This document shows, one piece after another, positions 42,878 through 52,366 of a stretch of DNA of 64,000 nt. This DNA is from Eubacteriales bacterium (GTDB taxonomy: Bacteria; Bacillota; Clostridia; Christensenellales; CAG-138). A model generated the notes under the pieces. It saw only the letters and a program-made list of their open reading frames with translations. It was not told the DNA's origin and did not search any database. The stretch spans positions 33,818-97,817 of the forward strand of contig JAJFTI010000007.1 of assembly GCA_021373115.1 (NCBI GenBank), given 5' to 3'. The stretch's first letter is position 1. Each line of letters opens with the position of its first letter. Made by a program: the position numbers and the translations under genes.

Positions 42878-44008
42878 TCATTTTCTGCGCGTTTCAGCCT
42901 TGCGGTTCTTATTCTCCCAGGCGCAGACGGCGTCCGCAATCCGCTCGGAAGCAAAGCCGTCGCCATAGGGATTCTTCGCCCCGCTCATACGCGCATACTC
43001 CGCTTTATCCGTCAGCAGGCGAACGCTCTGTGTATAGACCTGTTCCTCATCGGTGCCAATGAGCTTGAGCGTACCGGCGTCGATTCCCTCCGGACGCTCC
43101 GTTACGTCCCGCAGCACCAAAACCGGCTTGCCGAGCGACGGCGCTTCCTCCTGAATCCCACCGCTGTCCGTCAGGATCAAATTCGCACGCGCCATGAGAT
43201 TATGGAACGCGATCACATCCAGCGGCTCAATCAGGCGGACGCTTTCGCACGTACCCAGGATTTCGGTCGCGGGCTCGCGTACAGCCGGGTTCATATGTAC
43301 GGGATAAACCACCTTTACATCGGGGAATTCCGTAACAATTCGCTGAATCGCGCGGAAAATCCGCCGCATCGGCTCGCCAAGATTTTCACGGCGGTGCGCG
43401 GTGAGCAGGATCAGCCTGCTCTTTCCCACCCAGTCCGTTACCGCATCGCGATAATCCTGCCGTACGGTAATATTCAGCGCGTCGATCGCCGTGTTTCCCG
43501 TTACAACAATCGAAGCGGGGCCGTAGCCTTCCGCAAGCAGGTTTTGCCTGGCCAGCTCGGTTGGCGCAAAGTTCAGCGAGGCGACGATCGAGGTCGCCCT
43601 GCGGTTGAACTCCTCTGGAAACGGCGCGGTGAGGTCGTGTGTGCGGAGCCCCGCCTCGACATGCCCAACCGGAATCTGCAGGTAAAAGCAGGAGAGCGCG
43701 GCGGCAAACGTCGTTGTCGTATCGCCATGCACCAGCACAAGATCCGGCCGCTCCCGCTCCAGCACCTCGCCGATGGAACCAAGGATGTTCCGTGTAATAT
43801 CGAAGAGCGTTTGCCGCTCCTTCATGATCGCAAGGTCATAGTCCGGCGTAATCGAAAACGCGTCCAGAACCTGGCTAAGCATCTGTTTATGCTGTCCCGT
43901 TACGCAGACGAGCGTTTGGATCTCCGCGCGCCGCCTGAGGGCAAGTACGACGGGACACATTTTAATCGCCTCCGGCCGCGTGCCAAAGATCAGCATGACC
44001 TTCTTCAT
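42878..44008 (-). CDS. wecB: UDP-N-acetylglucosamine 2-epimerase (non-hydrolysing)
   Basis: 376 residues. Converts UDP-GlcNAc to UDP-ManNAc. IFGTRPEAIKMCPVV at the N-terminus, VHGDTTTTFAAAL, GHVEAGLRTHD, TAHRRENLG and TDSGGIQEEAPSLGKP are the family sequence. Its product feeds WecC. It overlaps the upstream glycosyltransferase gene by ATGA. A second, different epimerase-like protein (CapG) lies in the same operon. Confidence 0.96.
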   Translation of the reverse strand: MKKVMLIFGTRPEAIKMCPVVLALRRRAEIQTLVCVTGQHKQMLSQVLDAFSITPDYDLAIMKERQTLFDITRNILGSIGEVLERERPDLVLVHGDTTTTFAAALSCFYLQIPVGHVEAGLRTHDLTAPFPEEFNRRATSIVASLNFAPTELARQNLLAEGYGPASIVVTGNTAIDALNITVRQDYRDAVTDWVGKSRLILLTAHRRENLGEPMRRIFRAIQRIVTEFPDVKVVYPVHMNPAVREPATEILGTCESVRLIEPLDVIAFHNLMARANLILTDSGGIQEEAPSLGKPVLVLRDVTERPEGIDAGTLKLIGTDEEQVYTQSVRLLTDKAEYARMSGAKNPYGDGFASERIADAVCAWENKNRKAETRRK

Positions 44009-45090
44009 CCGTTGCCTCCCCGTTTCTGCCTCCGCAGCTGCGCGTAGGCGATTGCCGCCAGAAAACCGTTTACCATGTCCTCCGGTTTGCGGTTTGCCTC
44101 GTAGTGCGCGCGCGCGTTCTTTCCATAGAGCATATACGTTTCGTTGTGCTCCGTCAAATCCAGCAGAATTCCCTTTAATTCGTCCGGCGCGCCATAAAGA
44201 ACGCCGTTGACCCCGCTTTCAATGTTAAACAGCTCGCCGCCGGTAATCGCGTCCCGCCGCGTGATGTAGGGCACGCCGCAGCCCATGCTCTTGAGCACCG
44301 TCAGCCCCGCCTGATTCGGTGAAACGCAGGCAATTGCGGCGGAGAAATACCGCCCCAGCACCGCGTCGTCGAAGATCGCGCCGGCCAGCGTAATCCGCTC
44401 TTGCAGTTGATGCTCCTGTATCCAAGCCTCGATGCGGCATTTCTCGCTGCCGTCGCCAATAATGACGAGCTTCGGTACGCGCGGATTCTCCGATACGGCA
44501 AGCGCATACTGCTCCAGCAGTTCGTCAAAACCCTTTTGCGGGTAAAGCGAACCCAGGAACAGCAGCGTGTTTTTTTCGCGCGGTTCCGGATCCCGCTCCA
44601 CGCGTACGGTGTTTGGCGCAACGAACAATTTTTCCGCCGGCCATCCCAGCGCCGTGTATTTCCGAACGGGGTAATCGCTGTAGAAGAGGCATGCGTCGGA
44701 TTCCTTCAGGATCCGCTCGTAGAACGAAGCGTCCGAATCCTTTGCGTCGTACGGCGAGGAATAACTCGCGGAAACGCCGATACCCCAGTGAACCAATCCG
44801 AACCCGCCGTATTTCATGCGCCCAAGGCGCCGAACCGCATAACCCGGCGTATCGTAGGAGTTTATGACGACGTCAAACCCCTTCGTCAGGCTTTTCAGCC
44901 CTCCGCGGTACACCTTGCCCAGCCTCGGAATGCGAAACGCCTCGACGCGCTTGGCCGTAAACAGTGCGTTCTTCGGTATGGAACCGGATTCGTATATCAC
45001 CGTGAGATCAACCTTCTGCGCAAGGAGATTGAAGATCGGGAGCCGATAAACCGGAATCACCTGTTGAATGAGCAATACCTTCGGTTTCAC
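44005..45090 (-). CDS. GT4-family glycosyltransferase
   Basis: 361 residues, cytoplasmic GT-B fold, no signal. The C-terminal donor-site domain has LLFLGSLYPQKGFDELLEQY, KLVIIGDGSEKCR and SPNQAGLTVLKSMGCGVPYI, with the Glu/Asp-x7-Glu-like catalytic pattern weak: the expected E-x7-E reads as SPNQAGLTVLKS. It adds a sugar to the lipid-linked repeat unit; donor unknown. Coupled to both neighbours by ATGA overlaps. Confidence 0.85.
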   Translation of the reverse strand: MKPKVLLIQQVIPVYRLPIFNLLAQKVDLTVIYESGSIPKNALFTAKRVEAFRIPRLGKVYRGGLKSLTKGFDVVINSYDTPGYAVRRLGRMKYGGFGLVHWGIGVSASYSSPYDAKDSDASFYERILKESDACLFYSDYPVRKYTALGWPAEKLFVAPNTVRVERDPEPREKNTLLFLGSLYPQKGFDELLEQYALAVSENPRVPKLVIIGDGSEKCRIEAWIQEHQLQERITLAGAIFDDAVLGRYFSAAIACVSPNQAGLTVLKSMGCGVPYITRRDAITGGELFNIESGVNGVLYGAPDELKGILLDLTEHNETYMLYGKNARAHYEANRKPEDMVNGFLAAIAYAQLRRQKRGGNG

Positions 45091-46427
45091 GCGGGTTTTC
45101 CCCCCTTTGCCTTACGGTTTCGAATCCAGTTCCGCGCCGCCTCATAGAGCGTCCGGAACGAGCCGAAATAGAGTTTCAAATATGGACGCGTGCCGGGTAC
45201 GATTGACGTCGCCAGCATGCTCTCCGCAAGGAAGCTCAACAGGCACGCCGCCGCCGCGCCGTTTAGCCCGAAACGCGGGATCAAAACCACGTTCAGGCCA
45301 ATCGTGATCAACGCCGTAATCAGGGAGATATACTTTACCGCACTTTGACGATCCTCGGCCTGAATATAAATGCCGCGCGCGGACCCAATGTTGGAAAAGA
45401 TGCCGATCCATGCGATCACGCGAAGCACGTTTGCCGCCGGCGCATACGTCTCACCATAGAGCAGCCAGACGATCCATGGCGCAAGCACGCTCAGTCCAAT
45501 CCCTGCGCAAACGCCAATGCCGAGCACCAGCATCAGCATGAGCTGGTAGCGCGGACGAAACGCTTCCGGATTGTTCTTTTTCGTCTGCAGCAGCACCGGC
45601 AGCGCGGAGTCCACAACCGCGAGCGGCACAAACAGCCACATGGTCGCGATCGTATATGCCGCGTTGTAATATCCCAGCGACGCGTCTCCCAGCGAACCGC
45701 TGAGCACAAGACGCCCGAAATGCGCGGTGACCGCCTGCGTTAAATTCGACAGAATAAAATGCCAGCTTCGGGCAAAAAGCCGCTTTGTGACCGAAAACGA
45801 CACCCAGAGCCGTGTTTTCGCCTTGGCAAAGAACAGCGGCGTCACGAAGAGATAGTTCGTGAGCATTTGCACAACGCTGGTCAGCGCAAACCATTCGACG
45901 CCGGCGCCCTGAATAAGCAATACGATCCGCCAGGCGCTGCAGGCAATGTTGCCAATAATGGAGCCGATGGCGGTATACTTGCTCATGAGCTTCATCTGGA
46001 ACCAAAGGCGAAGCGCGTCGAACGACTGCAAAATGAGCTGCAGGCTCTGCAGGACGGTAACGATGAGCAAAACCTTGTCGCCCGGGCGCGCGATCATGGC
46101 CGCAAGCGCGATGCCGAGTACGGAAATGGAAGAAGCAATCAGCCGCAGCACAAGCGCCGTACCGATAATGCCGCCCGTATCCTCCGGCGATTCAACCATG
46201 TTCGTTATTTGAATATTATTGAATCCCAGTGAGGCAAACGCGCCGAAAAATGCCATCAGGGACGCGCCGTACCCAAGAATTCCGTAATTGGAAGGTCCTA
46301 AAAACCGCGCGGCAAGAATGCCGATGACCGCGGAGAGCACATATTGAAATACGCTCTGCGCAATCAGCCAGCCGGTGTTGGCGGCGAATCGTTTCCGTAT
46401 TGGATTTTCGTTGCTAAAGAAAGCCAT
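45087..46427 (-). CDS. Wzx-type polysaccharide flippase
   Basis: 446 residues, about 12-14 membrane helices, MATE-like oligosaccharide flippase (PF01943). Segments AARFLGPSNYGILGYGASLM and the positively charged loops between helices are characteristic. It should carry the undecaprenyl-linked repeat unit to the outer face. The TAA of the preceding gene directly abuts its ATG. Confidence 0.92.
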   Translation of the reverse strand: MAFFSNENPIRKRFAANTGWLIAQSVFQYVLSAVIGILAARFLGPSNYGILGYGASLMAFFGAFASLGFNNIQITNMVESPEDTGGIIGTALVLRLIASSISVLGIALAAMIARPGDKVLLIVTVLQSLQLILQSFDALRLWFQMKLMSKYTAIGSIIGNIACSAWRIVLLIQGAGVEWFALTSVVQMLTNYLFVTPLFFAKAKTRLWVSFSVTKRLFARSWHFILSNLTQAVTAHFGRLVLSGSLGDASLGYYNAAYTIATMWLFVPLAVVDSALPVLLQTKKNNPEAFRPRYQLMLMLVLGIGVCAGIGLSVLAPWIVWLLYGETYAPAANVLRVIAWIGIFSNIGSARGIYIQAEDRQSAVKYISLITALITIGLNVVLIPRFGLNGAAAACLLSFLAESMLATSIVPGTRPYLKLYFGSFRTLYEAARNWIRNRKAKGGKPA

Positions 46428-47699
46428 TTACGAATTCTCCGGCACGGTTTTTGCAAGCGATCGATAGATTCCCAGGAGCATGCTCAGGTTTTTGCCGCGG
46501 TCGTGACGCGCGGCGGCGGCGTACCGCCCCTGCGAAGAAAGCCGTGCCGCCAGCTCGTCGCTGGAAAATACCTGCCGCACCGCATCCGAGAGCAGATAAG
46601 GCGCGTCAAACGGATACAGCAGTCCGCTGACCCCGTCCGAGATCAGATCCGGCGTTCCGCCAACGTAACTCGCAACAACCGGCAAGCCAAGCAGCATCGC
46701 TTCGCAGATCGCGTTGGAGCTGTTTTCAACCGAAGATGGATTCAACGCAACGTGCGCGCGCAGATATTGCCGCTTCATCTGCTCCGCCGAGAGGGAACCG
46801 AGGAATTCCACATTCGCATCCAGCCCCCACGCGGACAGAATCCTCTCCAGATATCGCGCATAGCTCGATTGCAGCAGGCGCGCACGAAGTCCTTTCACGC
46901 GCGGATCTTTCCCTGTTGTAACAAGTTTCACGTCCGGGTAGTCCTTTTTTAAATACGCCAGTGCTGCCAGCGCTTTATGCAGCCCCTTGATCGGATAATC
47001 GCCCTGTGAAACGAAAATCGTGTGCCGTTCGCAGGAGGAAACATTCCAGCTTCCTTCATAAAACGGCTCGCGCAGCGTCTCATTGCAGAAGTGATATTCC
47101 ATATTTGGATTGATCTGTCGCGCGCAGGCTTGATCCCAGCGCGTACGCCCGACGACATGCTTCACTTTTTGCAGCGCCGCAACTTCGTACGCGCCTCGAA
47201 CGCCGAATTTCTCCCGCTGGCGGTCAATATTGTCCCGCCGCAGCCAGTCTCGCAGTGTATGCGCCTTTACCGCCTGCGCCGGGAGCCCCGCCTCGTAGTG
47301 CCAGGCATAGACCGAGCAAAGGCCCTGTATGCTGACCGCGACGCGATCCAGCATTTGCTCCCGCTCCGCCGCGCGAACCATGGCAAGCGCGGAAGGATAC
47401 TCCGTGCCCCAGATATGGATCACGTCCGGATGAACAACGCGCAGCAATTCGGAGAACAGAGTCTCGTTTTCCAACGAGTAATGCAATAAATCCTGCCGAA
47501 ACGAGCAATAGGAAAGCTGCCCTTCCGAGCCGCGCGTTTGCGGCATGCCCGCGCGATAGCAAACGGTGATCTCGTTTTGCGCGTTTGCCAGCAAATCGTC
47601 AAGCGCGGAAACCAGCCAGCCGCCAAACGGCTGTTCCGCTTCTCCCGTTAACCGCGCAATCTGCGGCAGCAGGGAGGAAACGACCCAGAGTATCTTCAT
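46428..47699 (-). CDS. GT4-family glycosyltransferase
   Basis: 423 residues starting MKILWVVSSLLPQIARL. GT-B fold; C-terminal VSQGDYPIKGLHKALAALA, VKLVTTGKDP, and the donor-site NPSSVENSSNAICEAMLLGLPVVAS with an E-x7-E pattern. This matches a group of GT4 enzymes that follow the family line of CapM/EpsF proteins; the donor is not clear. The ATG at 47699 follows GGAGGG; a longer frame to 47744 is rejected for lack of a site. ATGA overlap with the CapA-like gene. Confidence 0.87.
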   Translation of the reverse strand: MKILWVVSSLLPQIARLTGEAEQPFGGWLVSALDDLLANAQNEITVCYRAGMPQTRGSEGQLSYCSFRQDLLHYSLENETLFSELLRVVHPDVIHIWGTEYPSALAMVRAAEREQMLDRVAVSIQGLCSVYAWHYEAGLPAQAVKAHTLRDWLRRDNIDRQREKFGVRGAYEVAALQKVKHVVGRTRWDQACARQINPNMEYHFCNETLREPFYEGSWNVSSCERHTIFVSQGDYPIKGLHKALAALAYLKKDYPDVKLVTTGKDPRVKGLRARLLQSSYARYLERILSAWGLDANVEFLGSLSAEQMKRQYLRAHVALNPSSVENSSNAICEAMLLGLPVVASYVGGTPDLISDGVSGLLYPFDAPYLLSDAVRQVFSSDELAARLSSQGRYAAAARHDRGKNLSMLLGIYRSLAKTVPENS

Positions 47700-48817
47700 A
47701 CGCGGCCCTCCGTTTTCTCGTTTTGCCGTGTTTCGAGCGCACAAAGCACGGCCATCCGCAGGGATTCGTTTTCAAGCAGTACCTGTAGCCGCGCTTCCTC
47801 CTTGCGTTTTCTTTGTTCCGCTGTCTGCGGCAGAAACGCGCCGAGCAAGCCGCGGCGGGAGCCGGCTGAATTCGCGCAAGTCTCCCTTTCCCATGTTTCA
47901 TAAACCGTGCGGCAAAGCGCGTTGCTTTGTTCCAAATAGGCTCGCTCGTTCAACAGCAGCGTATTGATATCGTTAATCTCTTTTTTTTCCGCTTCCCTTT
48001 CGCAGAGCCGGAGCGTTCCGCCCGCCCGCTCCAGCATGCGGACTTCATAGCGAAACCGCCCGTTCCGCTCCAGCGCCAGCTGGAGCGCCAGCGAACGGTC
48101 GCCCGCGTCCTCCCGGTCGTCCGCGAGAGTACCCAGGCCGTAGAAGACCAGTCCGTTGCGGTACTCCTCCCAGCCCGATATGCCACTCGGCGGCATGCCG
48201 GCCACAATGCTCGCGCCAGCGTCGATAAACCGGCGGTAACGCGCGCGCCAATCCGGCAACGGCAGATTCGCCTTTGGCAAGCCCGCATGGCAGAATACAA
48301 TGATATGATCGCACTGCGCCTGCAGCATCCGTACGCGGTCGTAAACCATCGGATGCAGAATATTCGCGCGGCCGTCAAACCTTTCGGCACGCCGTTCGGA
48401 GAATGCTAGGATTCCAAGCCGAATGCCGCCGATGTTTCGAACAACCGGACGAAACGCCTCGGCTTCCGCTTCCCCCGCACCAACTGAATCGATTGCGCCG
48501 AGCATCCCGCGCGTTTGCGCGAGCGCGCCGCCCTCCATACCGGCAAGAGATACCACATTCGCGCCGAGTTTCGCGCAGAGATCGAGCGCGGTTTTCCCGC
48601 TCGCAGGGGTTTGCGCAAAAGCCGCGTCCGCAAGCAGACCCAGCCCACGTAAATCATGCCCCGCGAAAAGCGCGGCTGCCTCCTCATCCGGCTGCGGCAG
48701 CACGGAGGGCGAAAGCGGGCCAAGCCCGCCCAGCAGAAGCACCTTTGCCAAAGGTCCGTTGTCTTGTGATTCTTCCGCGTCGTAAAATTGCAGATCCAGA
48801 CCGATATCCGGACTCAT
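47696..48817 (-). CDS. CapA-like protein lacking metal-ligand residues
   Basis: 373 residues, cytoplasmic by sequence (no signal or helix). Residues 20-275 follow the CapA/PgsA poly-gamma-glutamate fold (PF09587), but the metal ligands are gone: the GD of the first motif reads KVLLLGGLGPL, the NNH motif is absent, and GHHPH reads AGMPPSG. Only FCHAG and the FYGLGTL C-terminal segment remain recognisable. A charged coiled C-terminal region (about 280-373) follows. It may be a non-catalytic member with a structural or regulatory part in chain assembly. Start chosen at 48817, ATGA overlap with the next gene. Confidence 0.7.
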   Translation of the reverse strand: MSPDIGLDLQFYDAEESQDNGPLAKVLLLGGLGPLSPSVLPQPDEEAAALFAGHDLRGLGLLADAAFAQTPASGKTALDLCAKLGANVVSLAGMEGGALAQTRGMLGAIDSVGAGEAEAEAFRPVVRNIGGIRLGILAFSERRAERFDGRANILHPMVYDRVRMLQAQCDHIIVFCHAGLPKANLPLPDWRARYRRFIDAGASIVAGMPPSGISGWEEYRNGLVFYGLGTLADDREDAGDRSLALQLALERNGRFRYEVRMLERAGGTLRLCEREAEKKEINDINTLLLNERAYLEQSNALCRTVYETWERETCANSAGSRRGLLGAFLPQTAEQRKRKEEARLQVLLENESLRMAVLCALETRQNEKTEGRV

Positions 48818-50037
48818 ATTTCTTCCTTCCCGCGCCGGGATGAATCCAGCGCCCGCAAAAACGCAAGCAGGCGAGCAGCCTGCGCGGTATTGGACTTGTT
48901 CCGCAGGACGAACGCCTTCGCCTTCTGCCCGCACGCATGCAGGACTTCGCGCGGCTGCGCAAGCAACCCGGAGAGCGTCTTTGCCATGCCTTCAGCGGTT
49001 TCTTCGAAAAACAGATAGGCATACTCGTCGTACTCGCGCGGCATGCCCGCAAGACGCGTGGTTAAAACAGGCGTGCCGGAAGCCATATATTCCAGAATCT
49101 TGGAAGGGAACGAATACGCCGTAAACGCCTCGCCGGATGGACGGGGATTGATCAGCAAGGTTGCTTTCCGCTCTTCCTGCACGACCGTTTCGTTGTCCGC
49201 CACGCCGCGCAGCTCGATTCGCTCGTCCTCGCGCGCGAACGCGCGAAGCGTCTCCTCCGCATCCCCCTGTCCGTAGTACACAAGCCGCGCTTCGGGGTCG
49301 GAAACCCGCTGAAATGCGCGCGCAAGCGTGACGACGCCGTACTTTTCATGCAGCATGCCCGCATAGAAACAGACTTTTTGCGGGTACTTGTCCTCCAGAC
49401 GGTTTCCCTGCTTCCCCATCCCTGCGTCTGCCTGCCCCTCGGCAACGAGAAACGGTTTCCCTTTTGGATTCACCAGCGCGTTCATCGCCTCGGTCAGCAG
49501 GATATATCCGTCGAACTTTGCCAGCTCGCGTGTGTTGAGCAAGGCCGTTTTCGTTTTACCGCCCGCGAGTATCTCCGGAACATCCGTCACAATCGCGGCG
49601 CAGGGCCGGTGCCGCCATCTCGCCGCCGCGCGAACCCCCGCGCTCAGCGCAATGTTCAGGCCGTCGCAAACCGCGTAATCCCCGCGCTTTAAAACCCCCA
49701 GCGTAAAAAAGAACGAGCCGAGCAGTACAAGCAGGTGCTTGATTCCGGGAAGTGAAAGAACGGGCAGATAGCGAAACCACGCTCCATCCTTCTGTTCGCG
49801 CGACAGACAAACGAAAAACCGCCCGCTTGTTTGCCGCGAAACCGGCGGCGCGGAAAGAACGGTAACCGAAGCACCGTTTTGCACCAGTCCCCGTACCATG
49901 AGTGAATGATACTTCTGCGCGGCAAGACTCGGTTTGACCGCGGAGCGCGAAAACAGCGCGGAATAAGCCTCCGCGCTGACGAGTCCGCATGAATACAGAA
50001 CCCTTGGGGGGTCGTTTACCGGCGCGAACGCAGCCAT
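48814..50037 (-). CDS. GT4-family glycosyltransferase
   Basis: 407 residues, GT-B fold. N-terminal LAAQKYHSLMVRGLVQNGASV, middle AIVTDVPEILAGGK and FDGYILLTEAMNALVNPKG, and C-terminal VCFYAGMLHEKYGVVTLARAF with the donor-site segment SGEAFTAYSFPSKILEYMASGTPVLTT. Its donor and acceptor are unknown. Begins 3 bases after capG, so translation is coupled. Confidence 0.87.
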   Translation of the reverse strand: MAAFAPVNDPPRVLYSCGLVSAEAYSALFSRSAVKPSLAAQKYHSLMVRGLVQNGASVTVLSAPPVSRQTSGRFFVCLSREQKDGAWFRYLPVLSLPGIKHLLVLLGSFFFTLGVLKRGDYAVCDGLNIALSAGVRAAARWRHRPCAAIVTDVPEILAGGKTKTALLNTRELAKFDGYILLTEAMNALVNPKGKPFLVAEGQADAGMGKQGNRLEDKYPQKVCFYAGMLHEKYGVVTLARAFQRVSDPEARLVYYGQGDAEETLRAFAREDERIELRGVADNETVVQEERKATLLINPRPSGEAFTAYSFPSKILEYMASGTPVLTTRLAGMPREYDEYAYLFFEETAEGMAKTLSGLLAQPREVLHACGQKAKAFVLRNKSNTAQAARLLAFLRALDSSRRGKEEI

Positions 50038-50040
50038 TGG

Positions 50041-51165
50041 TTACCTGCCCCAGGTCGTTCGCATCACAATATCCGCATAGCTTTCGATGATCTTCACGAC
50101 CTTGACACTTACGTTTGCATCCGTATAATCCCGCGAAAAGCTCATTGGCTCGCCGTTTTCAAACATGGAAACCGAGAGCGCCATCGCCTGTTCGACGCTT
50201 TTTTGCGTAACGCCGCCAATCACGATGGTACCCGCGTCTAGCGCCTCGGGGCGCTCCGTCGAAGTGCGAATCAGCACGGCGGGAAACCCGAGCATCGCGC
50301 TCTCCTCGGAGAGCGTTCCGCTGTCCGACAGCACACAGTAGCTCGAAAGCTGAAGCCGGTTATAATCGAAGAAGCCGAACGGCTCCAGCGAGCGCACAAG
50401 CGGATGGAACTGAAAATTCCGTTTTTCAATGAACTTGCGGCTGCGCGGGTGCGTGCTGTAGATTACGGGCATCCCGTAGGTCTGCGCGATACCGTTGACC
50501 GCGTTCATAAGCGAAAGGAAGTTCGCTTCGTCGTCGATATTCTCTTCGCGGTGCGCCGAAAGCAGGATATAGCGTTTTTCGGTCAGGCCAAGACGCGCCA
50601 GCACATCGCTCTGGAGAATCTTCTCCCGCTGTTTTTCAAGCACTTCGCGCATCGGCGAACCCGTTACAAATAGGAACTTTCCATCGAAGCCTTCCGAAAG
50701 GAGATACCGGCGGGAATTCTCCGTATACGGCAGATTCACGTCGCTGATGCGATCCACGATTACGCGGTTCACCATTTCCGGCACGTTCCAGTCCCAGCAG
50801 CGATTGCCCGCTTCCATATGGAAAATCGGAATCTTGAGCCGTTTGGCGGAAACCGCCGCGAGTGCGGAGTTTGTATCGCCCAGAACGAGCAGCGCATCCG
50901 GCCGCTCGCGCTGCATCACTGCGTAGGATTTTGCAATGATATTGCCCATGGTTTCGCCAAGGTCGGCGCCAACGCTCTCGAGATAATAGTCCGGCGCGCG
51001 AAGGCCGAGGTCGTCAAAGAAAATTTTGTTCAGCGTATAGTCGTAGTTCTGACCGGTATGCACCAGAATATGTTCAAAATACCGGTCCGCGCAGGGAATC
51101 ACCGCCGAAAGACGGATGATCTCCGGGCGCGTTCCCAACACGGTCATCAGCTTCAATTTCGTCAT
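50041..51165 (-). CDS. capG: UDP-N-acetyl-L-fucosamine synthase (CapG/FnlC)
   Basis: 374 residues. Third enzyme of UDP-L-FucNAc synthesis, a 2-epimerase acting on the UDP-2-acetamido-2,6-dideoxy-L-talose product of CapF. VLGTRPEIIRLSAVI, VHTGQNYDYTLNKIFFDDL, VLGDTNSALAA, FHMEAGNRCWDWNVPE and SAHREENID match this group; GNRCWD distinguishes it from WecB-type epimerases (GLRTHD). The ATG abuts the last base of capF. Confidence 0.93.
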   Translation of the reverse strand: MTKLKLMTVLGTRPEIIRLSAVIPCADRYFEHILVHTGQNYDYTLNKIFFDDLGLRAPDYYLESVGADLGETMGNIIAKSYAVMQRERPDALLVLGDTNSALAAVSAKRLKIPIFHMEAGNRCWDWNVPEMVNRVIVDRISDVNLPYTENSRRYLLSEGFDGKFLFVTGSPMREVLEKQREKILQSDVLARLGLTEKRYILLSAHREENIDDEANFLSLMNAVNGIAQTYGMPVIYSTHPRSRKFIEKRNFQFHPLVRSLEPFGFFDYNRLQLSSYCVLSDSGTLSEESAMLGFPAVLIRTSTERPEALDAGTIVIGGVTQKSVEQAMALSVSMFENGEPMSFSRDYTDANVSVKVVKIIESYADIVMRTTWGR

Positions 51166-52283
51166 TATGTTCGCTCTACCTCAGCGGCAATGGTGTCCGG
51201 ATGCGCGGGATCGAAGCACTCGCTCGACCACATCAGCGTTACCATGTCCGTCTTTCCTGTATTTTCAATGCTGTGCGTATAGCCAACCGGAATATCGACG
51301 ACGACGAGCTTTTTGCCGCTGACGGGGTATTCCATCACGTCGTCCATATCCGTTCTGCGAAATTTAATCACACCGGAGCCGGATACGACCAGAAATTTCT
51401 CCGCTTTGGTGTGATGCCAGTGATTCCCCTTCACCACGCCGGGCTTGCTTACATTCACCGACACCTGCCCTGCGTAGGAAGAACGCAGAAACTCCGTAAA
51501 GCAGCCGCGCGCATCCTCGTGCATGTCGAGCGGATAGGAAAACTCCATGACCGGCAGAAAACTCAGGTAGGTTGCATAGAGCTTTCGCGTAAGCGGATCG
51601 CTCAAATCGGGCAGCGTATTGTTCTCGCGGATGGATCGAAACGAGCGAATCCGGTTTGCAATATCGCCCAGCTTCGCCGTGTGAACCACCGGAACGGCGC
51701 AGTACGACCCTTCCATCGTCACCTTGTTGTCCAGTAAATCGCAGAGGGACTCCGCCACGTCGTCGATATACGCAAGGTTGAGCACAACGGATTCGTCGTT
51801 GACCACAATTGGCAGATCGTGCGAAATATTATAGCAAAACGTGGCGATTGCGCTGTTATAGTTCGGCTGGGACCATTTTCCGAACACGTTCGGAAACCGG
51901 AAGACGTAGACCTTCGCGTTCGTTTCGCGCGCATACTGATCCAGCAGTTCCTCGCCCGCCTTCTTGCTTCGCCCGTAGAGGTTCGGCAGCGCTGCCTGCG
52001 TCGAGCTCGCGAACATCACGGGGCAGCGGTTTTTGTGTTTAATCAGCAAACGCAGCAGGGAATCCGTAAACCCGAAGTTACCCTGCATGAACTCTTCCTG
52101 TTGTTTGGGACGGTTGACCCCCGCAAGGTGATAAACAAACTTGCAGTCCGCGCAGTAGTGGTCGAGAAACTCCATTGGCGTATCCGCATCAAAGAACAGA
52201 ATCTCATCGTATCCGCGCGCATGCAGCGCGGAAATCAGGTTTTTTCCGATGAAACCGCCGGCGCCCGTAATCAGTATCTTCAT
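51165..52283 (-). CDS. capF: UDP-2-acetamido-2,6-dideoxy-hexulose reductase/epimerase with cupin (CapF)
   Basis: 372 residues. Second enzyme of UDP-L-FucNAc synthesis. N-terminal SDR domain: GAGGFIGKNLISAL, ASSTQA and YGRSKKAGE catalytic Tyr-Lys pair; C-terminal cupin domain (about 250-370) with GNHWHHTKAEKFLVVSG. This two-domain form is diagnostic for CapF, which epimerises at C3 and reduces C4. Start taken at ATG 52283; a GTG at 52292 is possible. Confidence 0.93.
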   Translation of the reverse strand: MKILITGAGGFIGKNLISALHARGYDEILFFDADTPMEFLDHYCADCKFVYHLAGVNRPKQQEEFMQGNFGFTDSLLRLLIKHKNRCPVMFASSTQAALPNLYGRSKKAGEELLDQYARETNAKVYVFRFPNVFGKWSQPNYNSAIATFCYNISHDLPIVVNDESVVLNLAYIDDVAESLCDLLDNKVTMEGSYCAVPVVHTAKLGDIANRIRSFRSIRENNTLPDLSDPLTRKLYATYLSFLPVMEFSYPLDMHEDARGCFTEFLRSSYAGQVSVNVSKPGVVKGNHWHHTKAEKFLVVSGSGVIKFRRTDMDDVMEYPVSGKKLVVVDIPVGYTHSIENTGKTDMVTLMWSSECFDPAHPDTIAAEVERT

Positions 52284-52366
52284 ATCCGCCACATTCTCCC
52301 CCGCACCGTTCCGTTCGATTTTTCAGCGTTTACACCACCGGCGGCCGCTTCCGTTTCAAGAACGGA

